A DNA stretch of 64,000 bases, from the NCBI RefSeq assembly GCF_012849375.1, contig NZ_CP051684.1, positions 248,001 to 312,000 on the forward strand, written 5' to 3'. This stretch comes from Duganella dendranthematis (GTDB lineage: Bacteria > Pseudomonadota > Gammaproteobacteria > Burkholderiales > Burkholderiaceae_D). Positions 18,686 to 27,387 of the stretch are shown here, one piece after another; position 1 is the stretch's first letter, and each line of letters starts with the position of its first letter. Below the pieces are notes generated by a model, which saw only the letters and a program-made list of their open reading frames with translations, had not been told where the DNA came from and ran no database searches. The position numbers and the translations under genes were made by a program.

Positions 18686-18763
18686 GGGATGGACGGCGAA
18701 GAATTCAGATCGCCGCCAATATACACCAGTTGGCGGCGCTGGCTTTTACCCCGAAGCCAAACC

Positions 18764-18793
18764 GGGGTCTGACCCCGTACGGGGTCAGACCCC
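18764..18793. repeat. Perfect 30-base palindrome built from GGGGTC and GACCCC units
   Basis: Each half is GGGGTCTGACCCC and its complement, joined by GTAC at 18777-18780; the whole 30 bases read identically on both strands. Each half is itself nearly self-complementary, so cruciform or double-hairpin structures are possible. It lies between the MFS gene end and the symporter start. Such units resemble dispersed intergenic repeats; no transposase is present. Confidence 0.75.
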
Positions 18794-18808
18794 TAGCGAA
18801 GTGCGGGT

Positions 18809-20011
18809 TTAGTGTGCTGCCACGCGCACGCCGCTACCCCGCACGGTACGTGGATTCAGCCGATCCAGCCGTCCGCTCAGCGCGGTCAGGCCCAGCGCGC
18901 CGAGTACCACCAGCCCGCCGATCCAGCCGGTGTGCACCAGACCCACATGCTCAACGATCAGACCACCTCCCCACGCGCCACCTGCAATCCCCAGGTTGAA
19001 CGCCGCAATGTTCAGGCCCGATGCCACGTCGACGGCACGCGGCGTGTAGTGTTCCGCCTGCTGCACCACATACACCTGCAAGCCGGCCACGTTACCAAAC
19101 GCCACCGCACCCCACACCAGTACAGTTGCCAGCATCAGCCATTTGTACGACGCCGCAAAGCTCAACACCACCAGTACAGCCGCCAGACCGAGGAAGATGA
19201 TCTTCAGCGCGCCAATCGGACCGCGCTTGTCGGCCAGCTTGCCGCCCCATATATTCCCCACCGCGACCGATACACCGTAGACCAGCATTACCAGGCCCAC
19301 CGCGCTGGCGCTGAAGCCAGTGATGTCGGTCAGGATCGGCGCCAGGAAGGTGAAGGCGATGAAGGAACCGCCATAGCCCACCGCCGTCATGGCGTACACC
19401 AGCAACAGGCGCGGCTCAGCCAGCACTTTCATCTGCTGCAGCAGCGAAGCCGGTTTGTTGTGCTGGATAGTCGACGGCACAAACAGCATGCTGCCCACCA
19501 CCGCAATCGCACCCAGCGCTGCCACGGCCAGGAAAGTCTCGCGCCAGCCGAAATGCTGGCCGATGAAGGTCCCCAGCGGCACGCCGGTCACCAGCGCCAC
19601 GGTCAGGCCGGTGAACATGATGGCGATCGCGCTGGCGGCTTTCTCCTTCGGCACCAGCGAGGTGGCGATGGTCGAGCCGATCGAGAAGAATACGCCGTGC
19701 GCCAGGCCGGTGAGAATGCGGGCGATCACCAGCGATTCGTAGCTGGGCGCTTTCCAGGCCAGCAGGTTACCGAGGGTGAACAGCACCATCAGCGATACCA
19801 TCAGCAGCTTGCGCGGCACTTTACCGGTCAGTGCGGTCAGCAACGGCGCGCCGACGGCCACGCCCAGGGCGTACAGGCTGACCAGCAGGCCGGCTGATGG
19901 CAGGTTCACGCCCAGATCGGCGGCGATGGTCGGCAACAGGCCGACAATGACAAACTCGGTGGTCCCGATGGCGAATGCGCTGATGGTCAGCGCGAGTAGT
20001 GCAATTGGCAT
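18809..20011 (-). CDS. MFS transporter, DHA1/arabinose-efflux (AraJ/YdhP) family
   Basis: This 400-residue, 12-helix exporter begins with the family's TTEFVIVGLLPTIAADLGV segment in helix 1. It has the loop GKVPRKLLM (motif A type) between helices 2 and 3, and motif C-like GVPLGTFIGQHFGWRETF in helix 5. A second half starts at about residue 205 (LLVYAMTAVGYGGSFIAF). The substrate may be sugars or small drugs; this subfamily is poorly defined. It has no evident operon partner: the next upstream gene ends 85 bases away on the same strand. The start at 20011 follows AGGAGT. Confidence 0.88.
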   Translation of the reverse strand: MPIALLALTISAFAIGTTEFVIVGLLPTIAADLGVNLPSAGLLVSLYALGVAVGAPLLTALTGKVPRKLLMVSLMVLFTLGNLLAWKAPSYESLVIARILTGLAHGVFFSIGSTIATSLVPKEKAASAIAIMFTGLTVALVTGVPLGTFIGQHFGWRETFLAVAALGAIAVVGSMLFVPSTIQHNKPASLLQQMKVLAEPRLLLVYAMTAVGYGGSFIAFTFLAPILTDITGFSASAVGLVMLVYGVSVAVGNIWGGKLADKRGPIGALKIIFLGLAAVLVVLSFAASYKWLMLATVLVWGAVAFGNVAGLQVYVVQQAEHYTPRAVDVASGLNIAAFNLGIAGGAWGGGLIVEHVGLVHTGWIGGLVVLGALGLTALSGRLDRLNPRTVRGSGVRVAAH

Positions 20012-20096
20012 GACGTCACTCCTGAGTAGTTGATGTCATGCAGTATCAGGACTTTTGCGCAGGGGAAAAAGACACGAAACTCCAAAACATCTTTGC

Positions 20097-21194
20097 TCAG
20101 CACGCAATAATGGGAATGGTCTCGATGGCCCATGGCCCGCCGTCGCGGCGGTCCGGCCCCGGCACTACGCAGGCGGTGCGGCCGGTGAACTCGCGCTCTA
20201 CGCGCACTTCGTCGATGCGCCAGCCGCGCTCCTCCAGCTCCCGGATCTTCTGGCGGAAGGCGATTTGCAGCGCGTCGGATTTGATCGACACCTCTTGCAG
20301 CCACGAATCCGGCACCCGCTCCGGGCGCACCTTGTTGAGCACCACCAGGTCCTGGTTGAAGATGTTGAGGTTGCTGGCGATGACGCGGCGGTCCAGCAGC
20401 GGCCAGCGCATGAAGGTGCGGCCCATCATCCACCAGGTGCGCGTACGGTTGCCGTCCACCGGCGTGTGAGCCGAGACGATGTAGATTTTCCAGCCGTCGC
20501 GCGGTGCCAGTTCCAGCGTGACGCAAGGGCCGGACAGGTGGAAGCCGGGCCGCGTGGCCACGCCCACATGCGCGCCGGTCGGCGCGCGCCGCCAGCCTTT
20601 GCGCACCGGACGGCGCATGGTCATCAGCGCGCTGCCGCCCCAGGGCTCGCGCTCGACGTCGAAGCCGCCGATTTCCGGATGTTCGGGATCGCCAAAGGTG
20701 GAGCCGTGGACGAACGGCGCGTGGGCGAAATCGAGACCGTTTTCCATCACCCGGTCCCAGCTCGCATCCCAGTCGAAGTGGCCGGAGACCACGCGCACAT
20801 TCGGATCGTCGACCCAGTCCAGCTGCGGCAGCGGCGGACGTTCGGCTTCCGGCAGGTCGCCGAGGAAGGCCCAGATCCAGCCATAGCGTTCGATGGTCGG
20901 ATAGGCATCCACGCGCGCGCGCAGCGGAATGCGCAGGTCTGGTTGCGCCGGAATGTGGTTGCAGACGCCGTCACCGCCGAAGCGCCAGCCGTGGTACGGG
21001 CATTGCACGCTGCCGCCCACCTTGACGCCGGCCGACAGCGCGCCGCCGCGATGGACGCAGATGTCCGACAGCAGCCGCGCCGCACCGACTTCATCGCGGA
21101 AAGCGACAAAGTGCTGCCCGAGCAGTTGCACGGGCTTCAGGCCGTCCGTCAGTTGCGCGGATGGCAGCACTACATACCAGAGATTAGTCAGCAT
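20097..21194 (-). CDS. Rieske [2Fe-2S] ring-hydroxylating oxygenase, alpha-subunit-like
   Basis: This 365-residue oxygenase has an N-terminal Rieske domain whose cluster ligands are in ICVHRGG (C-x-H) and CPYHGW (C-x2-H), about residues 45-66. The catalytic domain has the mononuclear-iron motif ENGLDFAHAPFVHG (D-x2-H-x4-H). Architecture and size resemble vanillate O-demethylase and phthalate or caffeine demethylase subunits, which act with a separate reductase; none is encoded here. I start at 21194 (MLTNLWYVVLPS) because the upstream extension has no family similarity. No strong ribosome site is seen, but the gene lies 13 bases after an outer-membrane barrel gene and is probably translated from the same mRNA. 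The substrate is unknown. Confidence 0.9.
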   Translation of the reverse strand: MLTNLWYVVLPSAQLTDGLKPVQLLGQHFVAFRDEVGAARLLSDICVHRGGALSAGVKVGGSVQCPYHGWRFGGDGVCNHIPAQPDLRIPLRARVDAYPTIERYGWIWAFLGDLPEAERPPLPQLDWVDDPNVRVVSGHFDWDASWDRVMENGLDFAHAPFVHGSTFGDPEHPEIGGFDVEREPWGGSALMTMRRPVRKGWRRAPTGAHVGVATRPGFHLSGPCVTLELAPRDGWKIYIVSAHTPVDGNRTRTWWMMGRTFMRWPLLDRRVIASNLNIFNQDLVVLNKVRPERVPDSWLQEVSIKSDALQIAFRQKIRELEERGWRIDEVRVEREFTGRTACVVPGPDRRDGGPWAIETIPIIAC

Positions 21195-21207
21195 GCCGCA
21201 TTCTAAT

Positions 21208-22668
21208 CTACCAGCCGAACTTGAGCTCCACACCAAGGTAATCGGCATCCCGGCCGCCGGCGTTGCGCAGCGTGTCGCCGACGTGGAAATGCACCGCTTC
21301 CACTGCCGCCGCAACGTTGGCCGTCACCGCCCAATCGACGCGCAGCTGGCCGTAGGCGCCGGTCCAGCGCGAACCCTGGCCTGCGGTGCGCGGCACGCCG
21401 GCCATGCTTTGCACGTACACCGCATCGGCGGTGGTCTGGCGCCATTGCAGGCCAAGCGCGGTGGTGACACTGAGCGTCTTCGCCGGCTTGAGCGTGACCG
21501 ATGGCTTCAGGTGGATCAAGTTGCTGTAGCCGGTCAGGCCGGCCAGCGCGAAGTAGTACCCGTTGGGGAACAGCGGATTGAAGGTGCCCAGCGTGCCGTC
21601 GCCGGCGTGCTTGTCGCCGGACGCCATGTCGAACTGCAGGCCAACGCGCGGCGTCCATCCGGTCTTGGCGAAGGTGTAGCCGGCGATGGAGCCGATGGCC
21701 CATGCCGAGACCTGCTTGGCGCCCACCTGGCCGGTCTGGCGCATGCCTTCAATGTCAAAGTCCACTGCCCCGCTCTTGCCGTTGTAGCGCATGTCCCAGA
21801 CGTTGCGGCGTTCGTCGCCGGTGGCGTCGAGGAAGCGCGCGCTGTCACGCCGATAGCGCGAGTAGTAGCCGGACAGGTCGCCGGGGCCGAGGCCCTGGTA
21901 TTCAAGCCGCAGGCCGTTCAGCGTCAGGTGGCCGTTGGAGTAGTCGTCGAAGCTGTCGACGCTGCGGTTTTGCACCGGCTGCGTCACGTAGCCGATCAAT
22001 CGCCACGGGCCATGCTCCCAGTCGGCCCAGACGCCATCGAAAGCCTGGCGCACATTGGGGCCGTCACGTACGGCGATAAAGCGCTGCAAATCGAAGGCCA
22101 TTTCCTGGCGGCCGACGCGGACCTTGACGGCGCCGTCGGTTGTCGGCACGGCCACGGTCATGAACAGCTGTTCCATATCCAGCTTGTCGCGGTCGGGCGG
22201 CGCGATGGTCTTTTTGCCGAAGGTGCGGGCGTCGACCACTTGGCCGAACAGCTGCACGTAGGGGCCGAGACGCAGATCGGCGTGCAGGTTGGTGCGCTGG
22301 ATGACGTAGCCGTCGGACGGCGTGGTGCCGGCGCCGTACAGCGGCGCGTCGATATGCTCGTAGCGCTCGCGCAGGCCGGCGCCCAGCGACAGGTAGGATA
22401 TGCCGTCCTCGCTGAGCGGGATGTATTTCAGACCATCCAGCGGTTGCTGCGGCAGGCAGGGATCGGCCAGCACGCCCCAGTTTTCGTTCCAGCGATTGAA
22501 GTTGATGGCGGGCCGCTTGGCGTCGCAGACCGGCGCCGGGGTGCTGGCCGATGCGGCACCAGCGGGCGACGCATCGGCCGCCGTCAAGGTCTGCGCGCCG
22601 GCCGCGCCGCTGACCACCAGCGCCAGCGCGCCGCCGCAGCGGCGCAACGTCAAACTATTTCGCCGCAT
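21208..22668 (-). CDS. Outer-membrane beta-barrel, alginate-export (AlgE-like) domain protein
   Basis: The 486-residue protein has a signal peptide (about residues 1-25, ending AAGAQ) and a short Ala/Thr linker. A barrel of the alginate_export family follows, recognisable by INFNRWNENW, GAGLRERYEHIDAP and QRTNLHADLRLGPYVQLFGQ, and it ends in Trp (GVELKFGW), typical of outer-membrane proteins. Despite the family name, many members are porins in catabolic gene clusters. Here it sits between a VOC protein gene and a Rieske oxygenase gene, so uptake or secretion of an aromatic substrate is a better guess than alginate export. No alginate biosynthesis gene is present. Its start overlaps the VOC gene end by 14 bases. 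Confidence 0.85.
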   Translation of the reverse strand: MRRNSLTLRRCGGALALVVSGAAGAQTLTAADASPAGAASASTPAPVCDAKRPAINFNRWNENWGVLADPCLPQQPLDGLKYIPLSEDGISYLSLGAGLRERYEHIDAPLYGAGTTPSDGYVIQRTNLHADLRLGPYVQLFGQVVDARTFGKKTIAPPDRDKLDMEQLFMTVAVPTTDGAVKVRVGRQEMAFDLQRFIAVRDGPNVRQAFDGVWADWEHGPWRLIGYVTQPVQNRSVDSFDDYSNGHLTLNGLRLEYQGLGPGDLSGYYSRYRRDSARFLDATGDERRNVWDMRYNGKSGAVDFDIEGMRQTGQVGAKQVSAWAIGSIAGYTFAKTGWTPRVGLQFDMASGDKHAGDGTLGTFNPLFPNGYYFALAGLTGYSNLIHLKPSVTLKPAKTLSVTTALGLQWRQTTADAVYVQSMAGVPRTAGQGSRWTGAYGQLRVDWAVTANVAAAVEAVHFHVGDTLRNAGGRDADYLGVELKFGW

Positions 22669-23548
22669 TGTGAATCTCGCTGATGTAACCGCCCGGGAAC
22701 TGCAACATGGCGCTCACATTACCCTGACTCGTTTTCACCGGCGGCACCAGCACCTTGACGCCATTGGCGGCTGCCTTCTCCAGCGTCGCCGCCACGTCAT
22801 CCACCTGATAGCCGGTGGTCTCGCGGCCATACGGGAACGGCAGCTTGCCGTCGCTGACATACACCATCATCTTGCCGAAGCCGGACGACAGCTGCACGCG
22901 GCGAATCTCGGTGCCTGCGCGGCCGATTTCCGCGCCATCGATCTTGTCATCGGCAGTCACTTTGGCATGCGCAAACTGCTTGAACTGGCCGATAAATTTA
23001 TCGCCCGAGACCTTGGACACATACACTCGGTTATCCGGCACGCTATGCAACGGCGCGTATGACGGCGCCTTGGTATGCCAGTACAGCTGCATATTCACGC
23101 CGCCGGCCCATTGGATAATCACATCCTTGCCGATCGGGTCATCAAACGGTTCAACGGTGACATCGGCGCCCGCCTCCACCGCCGCCTTGGTGGCGCTGTG
23201 AATATCGCTCACCAGATAACCGGTGCGCTCCTCGCCGAAGCCATACGGAATCGGCGTCTGGAACGCAAACACCGACAGCATGCCGACCGGCGTCTGCACA
23301 TATTGCGAGGCTGTCTTGCTCGGCGTCGGCGTCACGGTAAACACTGCACGCGGACTCGCCTTGCCGCCGAAAGTACCGGTAAAACTCTGGATGAAGGTCG
23401 CGAGATCGGCATCCTGCACATACACATGGGTGGTGTCGTACTGCGGACCGACCGCGACGTCCGGCGCCGCCATCGCCAGCGCCGGCAGCGCCAGGGCCAC
23501 CGACAGTGCGCCAACGAGCATGCGGTGACGGAAGGATTGCAAGGTCAT
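22655..23548 (-). CDS. Exported protein with two VOC (glyoxalase/dioxygenase) domains
   Basis: This 297-residue protein has a signal peptide ending near ALAMA. Two VOC-type beta-alpha-beta modules follow; the segments RTGYLVSDIHSATKAAVEAGADV and TTGYQVDDVAATLEKAAANGV, given here only as their short cores GYLVSDI and GYQVDDV, are equivalent points in the two halves. It ends PGGYISEIHNAAK, as in lactoylglutathione-lyase-like proteins. The ATG at 23548 follows AGGAGTTTCC, which decides the start. A periplasmic location is unusual for a VOC enzyme. It heads an operon with the outer-membrane barrel and the Rieske oxygenase, suggesting a role in handling the same compound. Reaction unknown. Confidence 0.8.
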   Translation of the reverse strand: MTLQSFRHRMLVGALSVALALPALAMAAPDVAVGPQYDTTHVYVQDADLATFIQSFTGTFGGKASPRAVFTVTPTPSKTASQYVQTPVGMLSVFAFQTPIPYGFGEERTGYLVSDIHSATKAAVEAGADVTVEPFDDPIGKDVIIQWAGGVNMQLYWHTKAPSYAPLHSVPDNRVYVSKVSGDKFIGQFKQFAHAKVTADDKIDGAEIGRAGTEIRRVQLSSGFGKMMVYVSDGKLPFPYGRETTGYQVDDVAATLEKAAANGVKVLVPPVKTSQGNVSAMLQFPGGYISEIHNAAK

Positions 23549-23722
23549 GGAAACTCCTGAAATAACGTGAATGAGGGATGGTTTCACTATACCGATCGCA
23601 CGTCCCGGATTGCCCTACCATCGGATCAGGTCGGCCGATTTTTCTACCGTTCGGGAGGTCCGTCCGGTACGAATGCCGGGCATAGTCGCTCCACGCCACG
23701 CAATCTTGCAAGGAGAGCAATC

Positions 23723-24115
23723 ATGATACGTTGCATACGCATATGGACCGGCCCCGGCGGTGATTCGCTGTTTGAAGAGGGACAGATTGCCCTGCTCCAG
23801 GGTGAGCGCGGCGACATGCTGAGCCCGCTACTCAAGGCCGCCAGCATCTCGTTCCGCGAAACCGTGGCCGGCGGCCAGTTCGCCCCGCACCACGCGCCAT
23901 CGCTGCAACTCGTGCTGACCCTCAGCGGCACGCTGGAATTCACCACCGCCAGCGGCGCCACTTTCATCATCCACCCCGGCGACGTGCTGCTGGCCGACGA
24001 TCTCAGCGGCAGCGGCCACAGCTGGCGCCTGATTGACGAGCAGCCGTGGCGCCGCGCCTACATCATCGTCGGCCCGGAAGTAGACACCCTCTTCACCCCA
24101 AGGAGCAAAGCATGA
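23723..24115 (+). CDS. Small cupin-domain protein
   Basis: This 130-residue protein is a single cupin barrel. Motif 1 is seen as HHAPSLQLVLTLSGTLEFTT and motif 2 as HPGDVLLADDLSGSGHSWR, with His residues at the usual metal-ligand positions. The AGGAGAGCAATC just before the ATG at 23723 is a good ribosome site. The stop overlaps the mqo start by four bases (ATGA), so the two are translationally coupled. Similar cupins of unknown function occur widely; an enzymatic, sugar-binding or sensing role cannot be told from sequence. A link with malate oxidation is inferred from the overlap only. Confidence 0.78.
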   Translation: MIRCIRIWTGPGGDSLFEEGQIALLQGERGDMLSPLLKAASISFRETVAGGQFAPHHAPSLQLVLTLSGTLEFTTASGATFIIHPGDVLLADDLSGSGHSWRLIDEQPWRRAYIIVGPEVDTLFTPRSKA

Positions 24116-25629
24116 GCGACATTCAAGTCACGGAAAACCACGACATCGTCCTGATTGGTGGCGGCATCATGAGCGCCACGCTGGGCACCCTGCTGAAGGA
24201 ACTGGACCCGGCGCTGTCCATCGTCATGCTGGAAGCGCTGCACGACTGTGCGCAGGAAAGCTCGGACGGCTGGAATAACGCCGGCACCGGGCACGCCGCC
24301 AACTGCGAATTGAATTACACGCCGCAGCGAGCGGACGGCAGCATCGACATCAGCAAGGCGCTGGAGGTCAACACCGAGTTCGACATCTCGCGCCAGCTGT
24401 GGGCGTATCTGGTCGGGCGCGGCGCAATCCCCGACCCGCGCGCCTTCCTGCATCCGTGCCCGCACATGAGTTTTGTATGGGGCGAGGAAAATGTCGCCTT
24501 CCTGCGCGCGCGGTACGAAGCCATGTCGGCCCACCACTGCTACCACGGCATGGAATACAGCGAAGACCCGGCCGTGATCGCCGAGTGGGCGCCGCTGGTG
24601 ATCGAAGGTCGCGACCCGCAGCAGCCGATCGCCGCCACCCGCATGATCACCGGGACCGATGTCGACTATGGCGCGCTAACGCACCTGCTGGTCAAACATC
24701 TGAGCACACAGCCCGGTTTCGCGGTGCGTTACAACAGCAAGGTAGAAGGTCTGCAGCGGCAGGACGATCAAAGCTGGCTGGTGACGGCGGAAGATACGCG
24801 TAGCGGCGCCAAACGCCACCTGTCGGCGCGCTTCGTCTTCATCGGCGCCGGCGGCGGCGCGCTGCCGCTGCTGCAAAAATCGAAAATCCCGGAAGCCAAG
24901 GGCTACGGCGGCTTCCCGGTCAGCGGCATCTGGCTGCGCTGCGACGTGGACGCAGTCAGCCAGCGCCACCACGCCAAAGTGTACGGCAAGGCCGCCAGCG
25001 GTTCGCCGCCGATGTCGGTACCGCACCTGGACACCCGCATCATCGGCGGCAAGCAGTCCTTGCTATTCGGACCGTATGCCGGTTTTTCCACCAAACTGCT
25101 CAAGTACGGCGGCCTGTCGGACCTGTTCACCACGCTCACCCACAGCAATATCATCCCCTTGCTGGACGTCGCCCGCGACAACCTGCAACTGACCGAATAC
25201 CTGATCGGCCAGGTGATGCAAAGCGCCGAGCACCAGTTTGCCGCGCTGAAGGAATTCTTCCCCAGGGCAGTCCAGCAGGACTGGAAAAAAGCCATCGCCG
25301 GCCAGCGCGTGCAAACCATCGCGCCGCATGAAAGCGCTGGCTGGTTCAAGCATGAGGAAGGCAAGCTGGAGTTCGGCACCGAACTGGTGTCGGCCGCCGA
25401 CCAGTCGCTGGTGGCGCTGCTGGGGGCGTCGCCGGGCGCCTCGACCGCCGCCTACATCGCGCTGGAAGTGCTGCAACGCTGCTTTGGCGACCAGTTGACC
25501 GAGGCGGCCTGGCTGACCAAGCTGAAAGCGATCATCCCGACCTACGGCATTGACCTCAAGCAGGACGCCGAAGCTTGCCGCCAAAGCCGCGCCGCCACCG
25601 CCGCGCTGCTGCAAATCGAGAACGTCTGA
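24112..25629 (+). CDS. mqo: Malate:quinone oxidoreductase
   Basis: This 505-residue membrane-associated FAD enzyme oxidises malate to oxaloacetate and passes electrons to quinone, bypassing NAD-linked malate dehydrogenase in the TCA cycle. The FAD-binding beta-alpha-beta motif is DIVLIGGGIMSATLG near residue 10. Typical Mqo segments are SSDGWNNAGTGHAANCELNY and LFGPYAGFSTKLLK. Near the C-terminus, LVALLGASPGASTA is the second flavin contact. Length matches the family (about 490-550). The start follows AAGGAGCAAAGC and overlaps the cupin stop by four bases. fumC begins 12 bases after its stop, so fumarate-to-malate-to-oxaloacetate conversion is encoded in one transcript. Confidence 0.95.
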   Translation: MSDIQVTENHDIVLIGGGIMSATLGTLLKELDPALSIVMLEALHDCAQESSDGWNNAGTGHAANCELNYTPQRADGSIDISKALEVNTEFDISRQLWAYLVGRGAIPDPRAFLHPCPHMSFVWGEENVAFLRARYEAMSAHHCYHGMEYSEDPAVIAEWAPLVIEGRDPQQPIAATRMITGTDVDYGALTHLLVKHLSTQPGFAVRYNSKVEGLQRQDDQSWLVTAEDTRSGAKRHLSARFVFIGAGGGALPLLQKSKIPEAKGYGGFPVSGIWLRCDVDAVSQRHHAKVYGKAASGSPPMSVPHLDTRIIGGKQSLLFGPYAGFSTKLLKYGGLSDLFTTLTHSNIIPLLDVARDNLQLTEYLIGQVMQSAEHQFAALKEFFPRAVQQDWKKAIAGQRVQTIAPHESAGWFKHEEGKLEFGTELVSAADQSLVALLGASPGASTAAYIALEVLQRCFGDQLTEAAWLTKLKAIIPTYGIDLKQDAEACRQSRAATAALLQIENV

Positions 25630-25641
25630 AGGAGTGACAGC

Positions 25642-27090
25642 ATGAACGCGATCACTAAACTGAAGGACTTGCCGATCGGGCTGGCCGCCAGCGGCAGCCG
25701 TCAGGAATTTGATTCCATGGGCACGGTCGACGTACCGGCCGACAAATACTACGGCGCGCAGACGGCGCGCTCGCTGCAGCACTTCTCCATCGGCGACGAC
25801 CGCATGCCGAAGGCGGTGTATCACGCCTACGGCATCGTCAAGAAAGCCTGCGCGCTGGTCAACCAGGCCGCCGGTCGCTTGCCGGCGTGGAAGGCGCAAG
25901 CCATCCTGCGCGCCGCCGACGAAGCCATCGCCGGCCAGCTGGATGAGCATTTTCCGCTGTATGTGTGGCAAACCGGCTCCGGCACCCAGTCCAACATGAA
26001 CGTCAACGAAGTGCTGTCGAACCGCGCCATCCAGCTGCTCGGCGGCACGCTGGGCAGCCAGCAGCCGGTCGGCCCCAACGACGACGTCAACATGGGGCAA
26101 AGCTCGAACGACACCTTCCCCACCGCGATGCACATCGCCGCACTGGACCTGCTGGATCGGCGCCTGCTGCCCGAACTGGCGCAACTGGCCGAGGTCATCG
26201 AGGACAAGGCGGCCGAGTGGATGGAGGTGGTCAAGATTGGCCGCACCCACCTGGAAGACGCGACGCCGCTGACGGTCGGTCAGGAATGGTCCGGCTACGC
26301 CGCCCAGCTGCGCGCCGCCCTGGTCAACATCGAGAACAGCCGCGCCGGCCTGTACGAGCTGGCGGTGGGCGGCACGGCGGTCGGCACCGGCATCAATGCG
26401 CCGCCAGGCTTTTCGGTGCAGGTGGCGCAGCGGATCGCCGAACTGACCGGCAAGCCGTTCATCACCGCCCCCAACAAATTCATGGCGCAGGGCTCGCTGG
26501 ACGCCATGGTGCGCGCGCATGCGGCCTTGCGCGGACTGGCGGTGGCGCTGATGAAAATCGCCAACGACATGCGCTGGCTGGCGTCCGGCCCGCGCTGCGG
26601 CCTGGGCGAGCTGAAATTGCCGCAAAACGAGCCCGGCTCGTCCATCATGCCGGGCAAGGTCAATCCTACGCAGTGCGAGGCCATGGTGATGATCGCGATT
26701 CAGGTGCTCGGCGACGACAGCGCGGTGGCGCTTGCCGGCTCGCAGGGCAACTTTGAGCTGAACGCCATGCGGCCGATCATCATCAATGCCTTCCTGCATT
26801 CGGCGACCATCCTGGCCGACGGCTGCGCGAAATTCCGTACCTATTCGGTCGAAGGCACGCAGCTGAACCGTACCAAGATCGCCAGCTACCTCGACAACAG
26901 CCTGATGCTGGTGACGGCGCTATCGCCGGTAATCGGCTACCAGCACGCCGCGCATATCGCCGAGCAGGCCGACGCCAGCGGTTCGACGTTGCGGGAAGCG
27001 GCGCTGGCGTCCGGCTACGTCGACGCCGCCACCTTCGACCGCGTGGTCGACGCGCGCGCCATGATCGGCCACGGAGTCGCCGGCGCCTGA
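25642..27090 (+). CDS. fumC: Class II fumarate hydratase
   Basis: This 482-residue iron-independent fumarase interconverts fumarate and malate. It has the fumarase/aspartase superfamily segments TGSGTQSNMNVNEV, GQSSNDTFPTAMH and GRTHLEDATPLTVGQE, and the flexible-loop signature GSSIMPGKVNP near residue 333, with the catalytic Ser. The N-terminus carries about 20 extra residues before EFDSMGTVDVPADKYYGAQT, a modest extension; GGAGTGACAGC precedes the chosen ATG. It lies directly after mqo. Aspartase is excluded by the overall match to FumC over its length. Confidence 0.96.
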   Translation: MNAITKLKDLPIGLAASGSRQEFDSMGTVDVPADKYYGAQTARSLQHFSIGDDRMPKAVYHAYGIVKKACALVNQAAGRLPAWKAQAILRAADEAIAGQLDEHFPLYVWQTGSGTQSNMNVNEVLSNRAIQLLGGTLGSQQPVGPNDDVNMGQSSNDTFPTAMHIAALDLLDRRLLPELAQLAEVIEDKAAEWMEVVKIGRTHLEDATPLTVGQEWSGYAAQLRAALVNIENSRAGLYELAVGGTAVGTGINAPPGFSVQVAQRIAELTGKPFITAPNKFMAQGSLDAMVRAHAALRGLAVALMKIANDMRWLASGPRCGLGELKLPQNEPGSSIMPGKVNPTQCEAMVMIAIQVLGDDSAVALAGSQGNFELNAMRPIIINAFLHSATILADGCAKFRTYSVEGTQLNRTKIASYLDNSLMLVTALSPVIGYQHAAHIAEQADASGSTLREAALASGYVDAATFDRVVDARAMIGHGVAGA

Positions 27091-27104
27091 GTTAAAATCG
27101 CCGC

Positions 27105-27329
27105 ATGAACTCAGAAAAACTCGCCCTGCTGCTGACTCGCGAAATGCCGTACGGGAAGTACAAAGGCCGCAAAATCGCCGACCTGCCCGGCCATTACCTG
27201 GGCTGGTTCGCGCGCGAAGGCTTCCCTTCCGGCGAGCTCGGCGCGCTGATCGCGCTGATGTACGAACTCGACCACAACAACCTGCGCATGTTGCTCGATC
27301 CCTTGCGCCAGCCACAGCGGTCAGCGTGA
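27105..27329 (+). CDS. DUF3820 family small protein
   Basis: This 74-residue protein matches the DUF3820 pattern: MPYGKYKGRKIADLPGHYL followed by WFAREGFPSGELG and an acidic-basic C-terminal helix. Members occur across proteobacteria, and some are annotated as quorum-regulated virulence factors, but a biochemical role is not established. It starts 14 bases after fumC and probably shares its transcript. There is no signal sequence and no cysteine. Confidence 0.85.
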   Translation: MNSEKLALLLTREMPYGKYKGRKIADLPGHYLGWFAREGFPSGELGALIALMYELDHNNLRMLLDPLRQPQRSA

Positions 27330-27345
27330 CGTCCCAGCAATGAAA

Positions 27346-27363
27346 ATACGTGTATAAATACGT
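27346..27363 (+). promoter_or_regulatory. AT-rich direct repeat and possible -10 upstream of the M4 protease gene
   Basis: ATACGT occurs at 27346-27351 and again at 27358-27363, a 12-base period, with TATAAA (27353-27358) between. This is the only AT-rich stretch in the 58-base gap. No good -35 is seen, so an activator may bind the repeat. Confidence 0.3.
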
Positions 27364-27387
27364 TATTGCATTGTTTAGGAGAACGTC

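Noticed and set aside
21208..22668. Alginate export function
   Set aside because: The domain matches the family, but no alg gene is present and the neighbours are a VOC protein and an oxygenase.
25063..26799. Minus-strand open frame of 578 codons opposite mqo and fumC
   Set aside because: Both plus-strand genes have strong family motifs; the minus frame has none.
27353..27358. Full sigma-70 promoter before the M4 protease gene
   Set aside because: A TATAAA is present but no -35 at acceptable spacing, so only a low-confidence site is reported.
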